A stretch of DNA of 64,000 nt from Opisthorchis felineus (lineage: Eukaryota > Platyhelminthes > Trematoda > Opisthorchiida > Opisthorchiidae), in contig SJOL01007527.1 of NCBI GenBank assembly GCA_004794785.1, positions 48,454 through 112,453 on the forward strand. The letters are read 5' to 3'. The position numbers were made by a program, and so were the translations under genes. Shown one piece after another: positions 13,301 to 28,300 of this stretch; within the stretch, counting starts at the first letter, position 1; every line of letters begins with the position of its first letter. Under the pieces are notes generated by a model, which did no database searches, was not told the origin of the DNA, and was given only the letters and a program-made list of their open reading frames with translations.

Positions 13301-16300
13301 TGGTGTTTTGCACACCCAAGAATATCACTACACAAAAGCGAAACACAAGTATATGAATACTGCAGGCGAAAGGAGGAACGCCCTTCGCTGCGAAGTAGTT
13401 TATTCGTAAACACGAACTAAGCGGTTACAGACCATTACACACGGAAGTAAATATCCCATCTTCACAGTTTTTGAAAAGCGAACATTCTCAAGCGTCCTAT
13501 TGAACGTTCCTGAACGTTCTTTGGATATTGAGCAATAATGAACGAACACTTCAAAGCGGTTCCATCATTTCCGTAGTAGCCTTCACCTTCCATAAGATGC
13601 GGCTGCGGAGCTTCGAAACCAGACCAGACGCTACTCACATGCTTCATCAGTAGTATACACCGCTACACAGGTATTTTGCGACAGTCTCTATCATCACTAC
13701 TTATTACAATACGTTTACACGGAGCAAAGCTCTATCTACTGCCCACAAACTCATTACTAACAACTTGGCAAGGACGAATTCGATGATCGCGTGTTAGCTA
13801 TGATCGAATTATCTACATCGTAGCCAACTCAGTGAGATCATGAAAACGGAGCACGCCTGCGAGGGCATTTGATGCACGAGTAGTTTTCAAAATCTTCTGG
13901 GGAATGGTTTCCACAGATAATTGCTTAGGTTGAGGACTGCACGTTTTGTGTTTTTCAGCTATCACTAACGCTCCGGTGAGAACACGGAGAAGCTAATTAA
14001 GTGTCGTTCCCTCAGTCGGTTTAGATGGCTACCATAGCCGTGATTGTGCTTATCAAGTTCAGCGGGCCAATGCACGTCGGGTGCAAATGAAGCCTTGGTT
14101 AGGGATGTTGAATGAACACTCGCAGCAATAGCAACGGAACAGTTTTTGTAAACATATTGCACTGGACGGCTAAAAATCCTATTGCCGCCTTTTGGCAGTA
14201 TCATCCACTCCTTAGAATAGTTGAGAGGAGTATTGATCAGTGGAGGTAGGTAGGCCAGTAAATATCTTGTGGGGTTTTAAAGATACCGATTGCCCTGACA
14301 AGGCGCCCCTCTAAACTAACACAACCTACTTGACTTTGTAGCAAGCAAAATGAGTTCTACTTTTACTTCTAACGTGACTGCGCTCAGATGAAATAAGACG
14401 GCGGCTGATTTGGATTTGCATGCAATTAACGGAATGTAAATCAGTGTAGCATACGTCATTGTCACAAGAGCAACCAATTCAACATGTTCTAGTGATTTGT
14501 TCCAACAACCCAGATGAAGTAGATCGTACAGTTTTTGGGTTTCATTAAACTTGCAGGAACGTTTGCCTTGGCTCGCGTTCTGGCACTAGAGTTGATCTGT
14601 ATTTTCCAAAAATGTCCCAAGTGGCTAGCAAACAATCAAACTCGTACACGATCATTCGACGTGAAACTAATAACCAATTCTAGAAGGGTTTAGTAAACAA
14701 CCGGTGGATTTAGGGTTAAGCAACATGAAAGCTTCCTTAGGCTGTGAATGGATTATCAGGCTGGTCGAATTTTAAGGTGTACGTAGAACCAATGAGCGCA
14801 ACCTCTTTCAACCACCACACTAAATCGGTGTTGAATGTCGGTTAAAAGTTCCTGCTGGTTAGTATGGGTGATAAGGTCCAACGACCAACGGGTGGAATAG
14901 GTGCTGTTTGGGGTCCGACACCACAGTTGATAACATCGGGCGTCGCTTACCATTTTCGTTGGTCTCAGTTGGTGCCACGATAATTTTGTTAAGAGATGAG
15001 AGTATTTGGATTTCTGTCATTACGATCAACGTAATTCACATCGAAACGTATTCTGCTGTTCACAGACAACCCCACATCGCCACGTGTCGAGTCAGCTGAT
15101 CCGAAAAGGATCCCCACACACTCGCCAATACTATACCTTTTATTTACTGACACTAGGATGTCTGGCGACTCCCACCGCTTCGAGCACCAGTCCCTGAGAC
15201 AAGAATCATAATCCCCGTCCCAAAATTTAACACTATATAAGCCCATATGGTTTTCTATGTCTACTGTATGTCCCCGATGGCTAAATCGTCGACTGGCGCT
15301 CACTATTCATCTGCATCTCTTGCTGGTCTGCTTCGGCTCACCCATTCTGGAGCGAGTTTCTTTGGTCATCTGTCTGTGTACGTTGCACTTAATCTTGCAG
15401 ATATAGCCCCTAGTGATCCTTAAACCGCGCCGGTTCAGAGTGCAATGTTTCCTTTCTGAAACTCGGTTCATATGTCATCATCATCACCGATCCATTCTCT
15501 AGTATGCCTGTCCACGCGTACCAATATTCTTCCAAATTGATGTTCAATTAAACTAGGTGGACAGCCACAGTTATCGTTCATTTACTTCAGAAGGGCGTGA
15601 GATCTGAAGGTGAGAAGTACCACAGCATCAACCTACTCACTATTGTTTCTAAGTTGCTCATGGGTATCAATTTAGACTGCCATTCGGTCAACTCATGTGC
15701 ACACGACCATTAGTCGGATAACAACTAATGAGATGATACTAGCCAGTAATACTCCGGAATGGGCCCATGAAAAGCTTTCTATTCGTCTTAATTGCCATAC
15801 AGTCCGCGAAGGATAGTGCGCCCGGGATGGACCCTATGTCTATGATGGAGTTGATATGAGTCAAGCCACTTAGGCAACGCTAAAGTTCGTTGACGACGGT
15901 GTCATCCACATTACGTTCAAAATATCTAGTGGATACGGAAACCTGACCAAAGCCTTCTGTCCGAAATACACCATAAGGATCTGGGTTGAAACCGAGGAAC
16001 ACACCTCTAGGTCATGTTCTTGAGCGTAAATCACTGAATCAGCAACAAATGTATGGTTTTCACACACAAACCAAAAAAGTAAACAAGATTCAAGAGGAAT
16101 CAGCAATCGCAGTGAACCCAGACGGAAGAACAAGGCCCCAAGCAACAGCAAATTGATGCTAAATTTCACTGTACCCATCGGTCGCTAGGTCCGATCATCC
16201 ATACTAACTGGCAGTAACTTTTAACCTACATTCAACATTGATTTAGTGTGCTGGTCGAAATAGGCCTTGCCGATGGGTTCTACGTCTGCATTAAATCTCT

Positions 16301-19300
16301 ACCAAACTGACAGCCCACCTATTTGGCTTGACGATGCCTTTATGCCAGACGAGGAACGTTGACTAGCAATAAGTCTACCGATTGTTTACCTCTCTGTTGT
16401 GAAGCGATTATTTCCTGATCGCATTTTATTTTTGTTAACTCTGTTTCAACTCAAACGGTGTTACAAAGGTAGAAGCAATATACTAACCTAACCAACGGGA
16501 TTCACATGTGGCTGGATGGTTACGAATGCGCAGCATGTGTGCGTCACTGATGACGACGCAGCGGATTCATACAACATCAGTCTAGAGGGGGTCGCGTGAC
16601 TAATGATTGCGATGGAAAGAATTGTAACTCATTTTTTGTGTTAGTAAATAAGGTAGTATTAGTGAGAGGAGGCGAACTAAACATGATCCACTGCGGCTTA
16701 AAGTGCCGGCGAGTTTTATGTTCAGTGTTTTGATTTCTACCAAGAACATGGGATTATCCCGCACGGCAAAGCGTTTAATGGTCATGCCAAAGTCAGACAA
16801 TCAGGAAAAGCCGTCGCACTCAAAAGTCACTCAGAAATCTGTGGCTTGTTCCTTCAAAGTATGTCACAAAACCATTAAAAAAAGCCATAGTCCGTAAGGG
16901 ACTGCTTCAGTAGCCGACTGATCAAAAGTTCCCTGGGATCAACGATGCTACTTATTAGCTGTTTCTTCGTGTTCCGAAGATGGTTACCAGATGTAACCTG
17001 GGGGATGGCCCTTCACAATATTCGTCGTCAGTACTCCTTCGCACCGGATGCGCGTGGTTTTCAACACACACTTAATATACCTGTCTGGAAATCATATCGA
17101 TCATTCAGCCGATGCACCAGGAGGTAAACTGATCATTTAAATACGCGTTTCGAGTCATTTTGCTCGGTTGTGCGGTTAGCCACATAAAACGGGGTTGACA
17201 ATGATTCGTTGCACCGCATGGATGTCACTAACAACGAATTCAACTCGATAGACCTGGAACCTGGACCGATAAAAGAATTCAAGGAAGTGGGATTTATGTC
17301 GCACATCTTGAACGAGGACAGCGGTTAGGAAGATCACCAAGCGATAGAAAAACTGAGGAAATCTTAGACATTTTACTTCTTCAGGAGGTGGACCGAGTCG
17401 CCTTGACCTCAATGAAGTGAGTTCAAAGAGAATAGCCTAGTTTGTGTCTGATTCTACGAAGACTGGGTGGAAAGAACAATCATCGGTGTTTCGTACGAAA
17501 GTGTCAAATGTCCCTCCTGACAAAGAGGAAGACAGTAGAGAGGAGACGACCTATGACGCAAGTAGAGCACTCAGCCATTTGGAACGCACAGCGTGGTATC
17601 GCCATTGAATCAAATTCCATTTTCGTGACCTGAATTGGCAAGTTGAAACAAACACAGCAGCCCAAGATCTAGTACTGTTTTTATTTTCACAAAAATGGTA
17701 GTACAGAATGCACCTTGCACTATGTTCTCAGTGATCTGGTAGTGTCCATGACGTTCGTCCCATTCACGAAAAGATAAATATGGCAAGGTTGTTCTGTTCA
17801 CACTGTATATGGACTGTTACTTGTCTTCTACGACAGAACTGTACTTTCTCAAAATCCACTTGACAGTTCCATCTGAGTTCAGAGTACAATCGCAGGCGAC
17901 TAATTGTTTCGATCTAGTCTTAGCAGATGTGACGAATAGAAATGTGATTAATAAGAGCGACCTGAATCTCCCACTTCCTTTTAGACAAAGTGGTTATTAG
18001 CGGGCTTTCAAGTGTCTTTCGGATGAGATTAGGCGTACACTGATTACGGTGTTTCTCCTGTTTCTAGATTTTGTTCTGAGCAGTACTGTATACGTAGGAC
18101 AGATACCAATTGATATAAACTGTCTTCTATGTTCGATGATCCACTCTAACGTCCAGCATTCTTATAAAACCAGCCTTGCTTTGTTGGTGCAGTGATAAAT
18201 GGTACTGACAATGTTAGTCCAGACACTACACGAGTCCGGTAGAAAGCCTTCATATGCAAGACTGTTGCCTAATGATTGGGCACAGGTCGTGTTCTGCAGG
18301 AAAGTGGGTACATACAGTAGTCCCCCAATTAAGAACACATCACCTCAGTACCGTGCAGAAAGTGATACCTAACAAAAGACCACTTCTCGGCCAATCCTCT
18401 TGGAGTTTACCACTAAAATACGTTGTATAGAGCAAAAGGATAAAATTTTTCGACGATTGGAATCTCCTGAAAGTCTGCTCCAGAGATGAACAGATGAAAA
18501 TCTATAACTATGACTTCAGTCTCTGGAGATCACCATAAAACAGAACCTTGTAATAGAATATCGTCTGATGGTACAACACCACGCAACTCAATGTCGTCAC
18601 TGCTCACAGATTTAATAGTGTTGAAACCTTGCAGAAATTTAGACAGTCTAGATACCAGAGCTACTCCTCAGTGGATAGAAAACAATGGGAGAGTGAAAAA
18701 AACTTATGTTAAGATCGGGCACAACTTCAGATAACAAAGGGTCTTTCGCGCAATTTCGGTTGGTGATTGTAAGGTGGTGACTTAGAAATGGAGTACTGCT
18801 AACCTTTACTGTGGTGATTGTGGATGGATGACCAAGTTGGTCATTATAAGGAAGTTTCTGGTACTATAGAAGAGAGACAATATTAATGGATCAGAATCAG
18901 TCTACCATTGTATTGTTCTCAATGTTTAAGGTGCGTACACTGCTTTGTGCTCATAAGGTTGACAGGTGGTGTCCTCTTGAGAGGGATCCCTCCCAAACTA
19001 CAACCAGTTGGGCGGTTGAGTCTTTGTCTGGCAGACTACTGTACGAGGAACTACAACATTTGAAGGCAGGGTTTCTGTGGAAGATCATAGAAACGAGCCG
19101 CGCCAAGCAATGTATGATTGTAAATCGAGATCTGTGGCTTTTTGAGGTGTGGCGTACGACAGACCTGAGGGTAATGTATAACCTAGACAAACAAGGGGCT
19201 TTAAGTAAGCTTCGGTCCCATAATAAGCTGGAAAAAAACGAGTTGGAACCAGGGCATACGATGCTGTTGCATCATCATCAACCTTCAAGTGTCAAGTATA

Positions 19301-22300
19301 TGAAATAGAAAGACTAGAAATACAGCATGACGGCAGTCACAAAGAATTCACGAGGGCGAACGAACCTTAGGAATGAGCCACGGATAATGTTCTTTAATAA
19401 CACCCCATGTTTTTCCGGAAATAGCAAGGTGAAAATCCGGGCGATCGATCATTCGTATGTTGACCCGGTGGGAATGATTGGCATCAATAACATGATCGTT
19501 CTCCGCGGCACCATCGTCCACATTCACAGTAACGGTAACCGGGCTCCTGGAAGAGGTAGGGACAGCTCCGTAAGTTGAGGGTTTTAAAGTGGAAAAGGAA
19601 CGCACGATGAAAGCTTCACAGAAGCACTTGAGTGTAATTTATTGAAATTCGATCATTCGAATGCGGAGACCCATACAAGTTCATATCAATCTGTTCACAA
19701 ATCGAGTGGCCAAATTGTAGATTTCGTGTCACTAAGTTCGAAGACAGAGATGGAAGTGCGCAAAAATAATAAAACAATAAGATCTTCGCTAATGCATTGC
19801 CACCTAAGGTAGTGCAGTTGTTGACCGCATTGCTTGTCGAGGTTGGCAATTCTGTGACAAACGTTTCGTCAGCAATCGAGGTGGCACCATCGGTGTGTAG
19901 CGGCGCGACGTCGTGAAAATTCGTCGTGATCATCAGACGTTTGGAGCGAAAGTACACGAGTTTCCGAAATAAAGCGACCAATACGAAGCTTATGATGACC
20001 GAGCCTTCAGATTGAAAATGTACTCCAACTTTGGAATTTCTCTCAATGTATCACCTTACTTTCCACTTTAACTGAACCCCGTGTATTGTTACACAGTTTT
20101 CAAGGTGATACGACGTATTTTTTCCAACACCAGTTGTCTAAAGCCACCAGTGTTTTCATGCGCATTTGGATAAGGAATTCAACATCCCTCAAGAATGTTA
20201 GACAAACCAAAAACACCGTACTCATTGGATACTTGCATTTGGGCTCAAACGGCCCGAAAGAATGCAAATCTCCGGGGTGATCTCCACTTAGCTACCAGGA
20301 AAGATCATGCACTCATCCGAACTTTTGTCCCGGGAGCAATAAATAAATAATGGAGTTATGGTGCTCTCAGAGAGCTTGTTGCGCTCACCATCGAACGATT
20401 GTATCATCCAGCAGGAATGCTACTTGTTTCGCATTGATCGTCATGTCAGCTTTAGTTGCCTAGGTTCGATTCGAACATTCTATGAGATACATCAGTCAAT
20501 TAAGTCTGGAACACAAGCTGTGCTTTCTGAGTAAGGATAAATAAATCATCTTTACCAATTTATGCATTGTACTTGGTACTCCACTTTCAGAACTATGCGG
20601 ATTTGGTGATTCTCTCTCCGCCACGACCACAATCTAGTTGAGTCGAACTTTTTTGTGCAGTTGGCGGTGTCTTGTACAGTACTTTTACCTGTACTATACT
20701 TCCTTGAGCTTAACCAATATTGTGTTTCACCACACGACTGGAGGTCAAACAGAATTGTATTTGTAGCCAAAAATAATAATGTCCCCTTCTTACATGCGCG
20801 TTTCAATTGAGTCCTCGGATCGTTATGTGTTCAGCTTGTTGCGGATGGTGTATATCAGGAACAGGTCTATTTTATGGAAAACCTTCACACCAGATGGAAA
20901 GGTGATGCTAACCAGATAACGACTGAACATATTGTCAGCATCTGAACGACTATCACAACTCCTGCCTTAACCTAAGTTGTCCTGTTGAAGCCAACGACAT
21001 TAGCACTAGCAAGTCCCCTTCTCCTATTCGCAAGCAGCTACGAAGGAAAAAAAGGAGTCAGCTTACAAAATAGGAAAGTACACAGTGGCCGGACAGTTTA
21101 GGCCAGCAGACATGAAGTCAAGCCGTCTAATATAATCTCGGCAACAAAAGCTGCTGTGAAACATGGCGGTCCTTGAAGCAGCTGTGTGGCGGAGGATCAA
21201 AGTTATGTTCTTTTGGTCTTGACAAACTCAAGTGGAACGTATTTTGGCCTGTCAAACCCACATACTGCATTCATTACCCATGATGATGTATATAAGGACA
21301 TGAGGCACGTGAAGTCAGGCAAGGCTTATGGTCCCGATCATGTAGCGCTGTTGTTGCTCAACAGCCACGTGTCTGTTCGCTGGTTGTATTTTCACTGGAA
21401 GGCCTCTTAACTGGCTCTGACAGCGCCGGTACCGAACCATGGAGCAACAAAGCTCAAGCAAATCGCTCATACGTCCGTTCTTTTGGAACTGTCTAAAGGA
21501 GTGCCCCTGAATCGAGTAAAAGGTACACTTCCATAGCTTCCATAGCGTCAGGCTCGCAACACAGTGACTAAAATGCATTTCAGTTTCACTTTATCACTTC
21601 AGCAGTTGGTGCGAAATCGAATGCTGTACACCTTTTGTTTATTTTGGTAGCCTTGACCGAGGAGGGTCACTACAACTTTCCACCGAGGTAGGTAGCGAAC
21701 AGGTCCTGGTGAAGCTAACTGAAAACTGCCTCATGAACCACACACGATTCATTAGTGTGCGTGGAGGACCCTGATCAGAAAACGCGCTAGCTGTCACAAC
21801 CGAAAGTGTAACGAATACGTTCACATTCGAGGCTTAAAATTCCGTCGCTTCTAGACTTTGTGCTGTTGCATGACACGAGTAAAAAATAAACCAACGCTAG
21901 CATTGTTCTGTGGATTTTCTTGAAGGCATAGCTGCATTTCCATGGGATAGTTGAACAAGATGATGATCCTGACATCTTGTGCTTTCTAGGGCGAAACCAG
22001 CGGCGGTTTGTGAAATAGTGGCATATGAGCACCAGTGGTTCATTACTGTACATGAACGCCATTCGAAGGACAATGGTGAATACACCAGCACGGATAATCA
22101 CGAATATCCGCTGCAGTGAAATAGCAGCGTTCGTCTGTTGCGCTACATCTGAAGATGAGCTAACCGTATCGAATATTGAAAGAATACAGTACGCTTCACA
22201 AGGGAGCAATATGTGAAGCTTCGCGTCAACTCTGCCTCACAAAAGGGGGTTTAGAAGACTACAGCAGTCTCTGAAAGTTCAGCCAGAAAAGTTAACAATA

Positions 22301-25300
22301 AATTCATCACCGACAATCTGAAAATGGTAGTTTAGTTTGGCAATCAAATACCTACTTAGGGAATGTACAGCCATTATGCTCTACACTCTCATTCGACCGC
22401 AGAATACGAATTACTTTACCGCAAAGCCTTAAAGCAACACATTAGACGAGGTATGAGCTTCGTTGCGACACAGTAGGACATCGAAAAAATGTGATTTGTT
22501 TCGCTTTTCTTCTATGAATACACAGTGATATACGCGCTAAATGCGCCAACTGCATGATGCATGCATACATTTTGGGAGTAGAGTCAGTGAGAGGAGAACA
22601 AACTTCCAAACTTCTTAGGCCGAATACAGCGACGACCGATTTCTCCACTCTGCAAAGTGACAATAAGACTTTTTTCAGGGATTGCACATGGAAGAACTGG
22701 CATGCTCATACAAGAAAAAACCTCGAAAAGTTGGGAAATTTCCATGGAGATGTCCGATAAATGATTAAAAAAAAACCGCAGACAAGTAATAAGTGAAGCA
22801 GGGAATTTGTCGAAGGTCGACGAACGCTTGCGATTCAGTGTTGATGGGTACATTGCTCTTTGGCAAGACCTCAGACCTGCCAAAAGGTGGAGACAACTAA
22901 GTAAGAATATTCATCGAAATACTTCCGGATGTCAAGGTCACCTCTGATGGTTTCTTTAGCTTCAATTTCAAACTGAAGTAGCATCCTGCACAAGGTAGTC
23001 AAATCTGGATATCTGCTCCGTTTCAAAATACTCAGTTAGTAGCCCTCAATAGCACGAGAGTACTGTGATAACCAACTGTTGACACTGTCCTGTAAGGTAT
23101 CTAACCCAAAATCGAGAGCAAGAACCACTACATAACTGCTTCACTTTTATTAGGAATCATCAGTCGCGCGGATCTCAAGAAATCAAGGAGATTCGAACAC
23201 AGAAACGACAGTCCAGTTAATACTCTCTCTGTAGCATGACATTGAAATAGCCACATAAAAACGGTTGCACTAGATAGCTGTCACCACCATGGGAAACGAA
23301 CAGCAGGAGGCCTGCAAGTACTGTGCGCAGCCACACCAAATTAGAGGAGTCGTTATATGGGAGACTGTTCGTTTGGGGACAGCATTACGGTGGATACCAT
23401 ACTGATCAGCTAGGGTGATTGGACGGTTCTAGAGATTTCATAGACGTGCGATGTAGATATGATATTTTCAGTTTAAGTGTAGTAGGAAGGCAAAACATGT
23501 TGGGAATCAGCAGCATATTCTAGGATTTGATGATGCCCCGATTTGACAGAGAAATCGGGGTAATACACAGATGAGTGTTTTGGGGGAAAACTTGACCGAA
23601 AGGAATACCTTCACGTGGCCTTTTCAGGCAGGCCACAATGGGAAATCGAATTACTAACTGTTGGTAAAGAATTAGTGAAGTGTGACCTGTGTCGATCAAT
23701 AAACGCAACCACAAAACGAATTACCTGACTTAACAGATAGTTACGCGGCAGTAGAGACCCGACTGTCTAAACGAAGGATAAGTGATTGCTAGCAAAAAAG
23801 TGGACTGAAAGAAAAATAGAAACAGCGCACAAATTTGTCTCGGTCAAAGGCTGTCCAGGTTACTTGTCATTGGGGACAAGCTCGAGACAAAAAGCACCTG
23901 ACTGTAATGAACCAAATCGTGCACAAAGAATAATCAAGTGCCAAAAAATGGAAACGAAGCAATCGAAGTATTTTGGCGACGAGAAGCAATTTACTGACGT
24001 ACCGAGTATGCGACTTCCACTTTCGACGGAACCACAGGTGTCTGGTTTTTTCCGGATGGGATGGACGCAAGTGGCCGTTGCGCAACCCTCCATCAGTCGC
24101 CGTAACTTCGGTAACTGGCTTGTGCAAATCCTCCGCATAGTGAAATTCAACCAAAGGCGAATCGTGAGCCATAGCAACAAAGGATGACGGAGCACTGAAG
24201 TTCGCATCCACCGGAAAAGAGACAGGGACGGTCCTACCAACAGTGACATCTCCCGCGGCCACATCATCCAAATTGGTACTTGACAAACCAACTTTCGGAG
24301 GAGGCTTGGCAGAAACAATGATGATTCTGTCCAGTTCATCGATCATCTCACAGTCTCGTGCGACCGAGACGGCAGTGAGCATATTATCACCTGATTGTGG
24401 GAGTCGAACGCGGGGATAATATAGGTGGGAAGTCTATAGACCGGTACAGTCTTTGTGACCCTGCTATCTCTTGTTTCTGCTAAGTACTTTCTGACTCAAA
24501 ACAAAGATCCCAACGACATGTTGATGAAACCAACTACTTTTCCAACGACAAAGTAGACATTTCATAGGAAATTCAGTGTGGAGATCATGAGGTTGTGGCT
24601 ACCAAACAAGTTAGAATGACACTAGATGAATAAAATGTTTAAAACTCTAGTCCGATAATAACCATACTTTTTTACGACCATTGTGTAGGAAGTTTAGAAC
24701 CAGGAAGGACACGTGAATTTAGGACTCCTGGCCCGCGCATAATCTTATTTCTACTAAGTTCTATTAGGTTATTCCTTGAGTCGATCATCTTTCCCCCTTA
24801 AAAGCATCAGTGTTTACGGACTGCAAGTTTCCAGACATTATTTTCATTCCGGTCAGATTATTGCCTCATACGCCTTGCACTAATTTTAGCTCTTTCTTTA
24901 GAAGGGCTCCCTGACAACCAGCTTTTCGTTCTCCTGTCTTCCCGTACGCGCGTGATAAGAAAGTGAGAATGCTAACAGTTCGCAATTCGATAAAATCCTT
25001 GAGAAATAAAGCCAGTTCAAGTAGTCAACCGAGTGAATTCCACTTATCATGGGACAAACAGTAATGACGACGATAACTCATGAATATCGGGAAATGTTCA
25101 AATGCATAAACACATTTTTGCATACTCACGGCTGCCTCTCCCAAATAACTAACAATTTACGCATTGATTCCACATCGCTCGGATTCTAGAAACGGTGAGA
25201 AGAGCACTAAACTCTTAGTATCGACCCAAGAGGACAGATAGATAGGACGGTACAGGGCGAATTCCACTGAGTAGTAGTGAGTTCAACTCATGTAACAGCA

Positions 25301-28300
25301 CGTTCGAGAAACATCTTTTTTACCCAAATATCCATCAAGCTGCCGAACGATCACTCAAAAGTATATTGCTAAGAGGGATGTTTCACACCTAGTTTTGTGG
25401 CCAGTGGCGGATCGTCTAGTAAGATTCTTGCGGTTCAATGTGAACTAAGAGCAATACGAAAAGCTGTTAGTCACGTCTGAAAATAGACGGAGATCATCTG
25501 AACTTGTCAAAGTGTGTCAACAAACAAAGAAAAAGAAATGTATTTAGGAATACCAGTAGAAGGTTATTTTCGCTTCCGAGCATATGATGTAAGCGATGAT
25601 AGAGGAGCTGGATATTCTATGAGAGAACCCCCGACTACCCACTTCGAGCGTACATTGCTTTGCTTGACCCAACACTATTCGATGGAACCCTTTGTGTGAT
25701 TGATCCACTAGCCTAGGTATAAAACAACTCCACTAATTCGAAAAGACTGTACAGAGTCAAGTGGTCCACATCAGCAAAAGACTGAATTCGCTCGTTTTTT
25801 TCGAAAAGATAGTAGGAACAGACCGTTGTTAGGTAATTGTTTTCAGCCAAGCGTCAATTGCTGGAGAAAAGACAGTGAAACGACTAATCACCACAACTAC
25901 ATTAGACAGTTATTATACAGGGACTCAGTAGAACGGATGCGGTGTCAGTGAAGAGGGCATAATTTGTCATGTTTGCTATCCCATCAATTGTGTACAATTA
26001 ATCTGCAAACAGGCAAAAGCATTTGCAAGTACTTGGTGTTAGTGAAGTGAAATTACCATTAGGGAGAGGGATGCGCATCAAAATTACCCGTTATATGCTG
26101 CACAAGGACGTCAAGCTAAATCACAGTGTAGTGCTCTCTCTGCACAGCGATTTTGAAAAACAGATGAATTCGGTCACATTACGGGCCTGTTTTCTAGTTT
26201 TGTTCACAGCCACACAGCTGCATTAGAAGCAGAGGCACTATGGAGGAGGTCAGTGAATAGAGGGAATATCGTGCGAGCATTTGATACCGTTTCTGGAACC
26301 TCAACAGAGAAACCTTATCCCAACCGATCAAACAAACATGTGTCGTATTGGACAGCTGAAGAATTATTTCAAAGGTCCGTTCTTTCTCACGTATTCAAAC
26401 TATTGAGAAACTCAGAAAACAAACCCCAACAGGTAAAACCGCACTTACCCGTGACCATAACCGGTCGAATGTTTGCACTACGGAGAGTTTGGATGACTGG
26501 TGCACTCTCTGGTTTCAAACGATTTTCCATAACCAAGAAGCCGAGAAATAGCAGGTCATGTTCGGCGCGTTCACGTGGTATTCTAAGGACACGTGTGTAG
26601 GATATTTTCAGTGGACGCCATGCAAGCGCCAAAACACGATAGCCTTCTCGAGTGTATTGAAGCAACACCGAATGGAAATCCGAGGGTACTAAATTATGAA
26701 AAGACAAATGAGAATTGTTACTATCATCACAACCAACAATTGATGCATTACAGATGGGTTGACTCAAAGGAAAAAAATTAAAACAAATGAGACACCTTTC
26801 TTCCATATTGCGCAAGTGGGTGCACTGAGGAACTTTCAGGAGAAAATTCAGATGCGCTAGTCCTGCCACGGCTGAAAAGAGGGATGACTTTAAAAGTCAT
26901 ACAAATGCAGAAGAGACAGAGATTTGGAAAGTCTTGAATAAGGACATAAGCACATAATCCAAATAAAGAGATAGAGTCTTTAGACGGGAACCGAACCGGC
27001 GACCTTTCGCTTACCGAGTGAGTGCCCTACCGACTGATCCACGACGGACACTGCTCAACATCGCGCAGAGAAGTTGAACTTTACATGGATTCACTACACT
27101 TTTGGATCAAAAGCTGATATCCGTCAGTGTCACTAGTGAACCTCTGTATGAGTTCCACACTGGTTCATATGTCGATATCGCCCGATGTGAATTTCCGTTC
27201 AACCAAATGGAAGGTCTATTGAACTTGCTTGTGGTGTGCCAGATGTCGGTGAAATTCTAAGATCATTTGACCTCTAGTTGTTCACAAACTTCGACAAGTT
27301 GCCTTTATTATTCTAGGTGCTATGACTCAGCAGTGAGCGATGCAATTAAGTCATTGCCCCGATGAATCTGTATGTACTGGACGACTTGAATGGTGAGGCC
27401 GACATAACTCAGTGGGTAAGTCGCGAATATCCAATCCGGAAGGTTTGTGGTTTGAAGCCAACCTGGGTATCCAGACTGCCCTTGTTCGGGCTTGAGCAGC
27501 CTAACAGTAGGTTAGCCCTCGTGCTTTCTTCGGGTGAAATAGAAGCTACGGATCGAAGAGGTGTTGCGGATGAACGATTTTTTAAAATGGTGCTTAACTT
27601 CCGAATTCGCATTCTCAGAAGGAAATGTTGATCTTACGATAGTCCTCCGGATTCGTCCATCTACGGATACAGAAAAGCTCTGTTGGGATGAACAAGATGG
27701 TCGGAGTCTTGGAAAACATCAACTTATCTTCTTATTAGTTGAAGCAATGAAAATTTGCAGACTAGCAATTCTTAGTGTGCCATTGGATTGTTTTTGCTAT
27801 CTAGGCTATTCACCAAAACTATACTATACTATACTATATTTTTATGCAAGCGAAAGTTCTAACGGGGATACGAGTGTATATCTGGCCGATTACTTCGTCT
27901 GCCAACTTCGCCAAAAAGCCCCCTACTATCATATCACGCCCACAACTTGAAATTCTAAGGTGCGAGCCTGTAAGCAGATCAAAGCATGTCCACTGTATTT
28001 TCCAATCAACTGTTTCAACCAATGTTACTGAACGCTTTTTAAGCAACTCCTCATAACTATACTGTACGGTGTACGTCAACACTGTGGCTGGATATCAAAC
28101 TGAGACAGTTTAAAGCAAACAGCTGACACTTTATTATTAAGTGAGAGCCGGATTAGTGAGTTCTCTGTGCAAACACTTGATTTGCCGCTGAAAAGGGAAC
28201 AATAGCCATTGAATGTACTAGACAGTTTTTTTCATACACGCTAGGTTGATAGCTTCACACGATTGAGTGAACTACGAAACTAAACCTGGAAGAATAAGGC

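Larger units (their letters stand above)
12428..19365 (-). other. Intron of the ATP13A-like gene, 6.9 kb
   Basis: It contains the diverged direct-repeat pair at 12.8 and 13.4 kb. A 140-codon plus-strand open frame at 18886-19308 has no domain I recognise and is probably chance. The remaining sequence is featureless to me. Confidence 0.7.

Noticed and set aside
18886..19308. 140-codon plus-strand open frame ([15 protein letters not shown]...)
   Set aside because: No recognised domain, no splice or promoter context, and it lies in an intron of the opposite-strand gene; most likely chance.
21787..22209. 140-codon minus-strand open frame
   Set aside because: No motif of the ATP13A family or any other recognised domain; the needed exons on both sides already join in phase.
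23786..24187. 133-codon plus-strand open frame
   Set aside because: Largely antisense to the ATP13A-like exon at 24003-24390.
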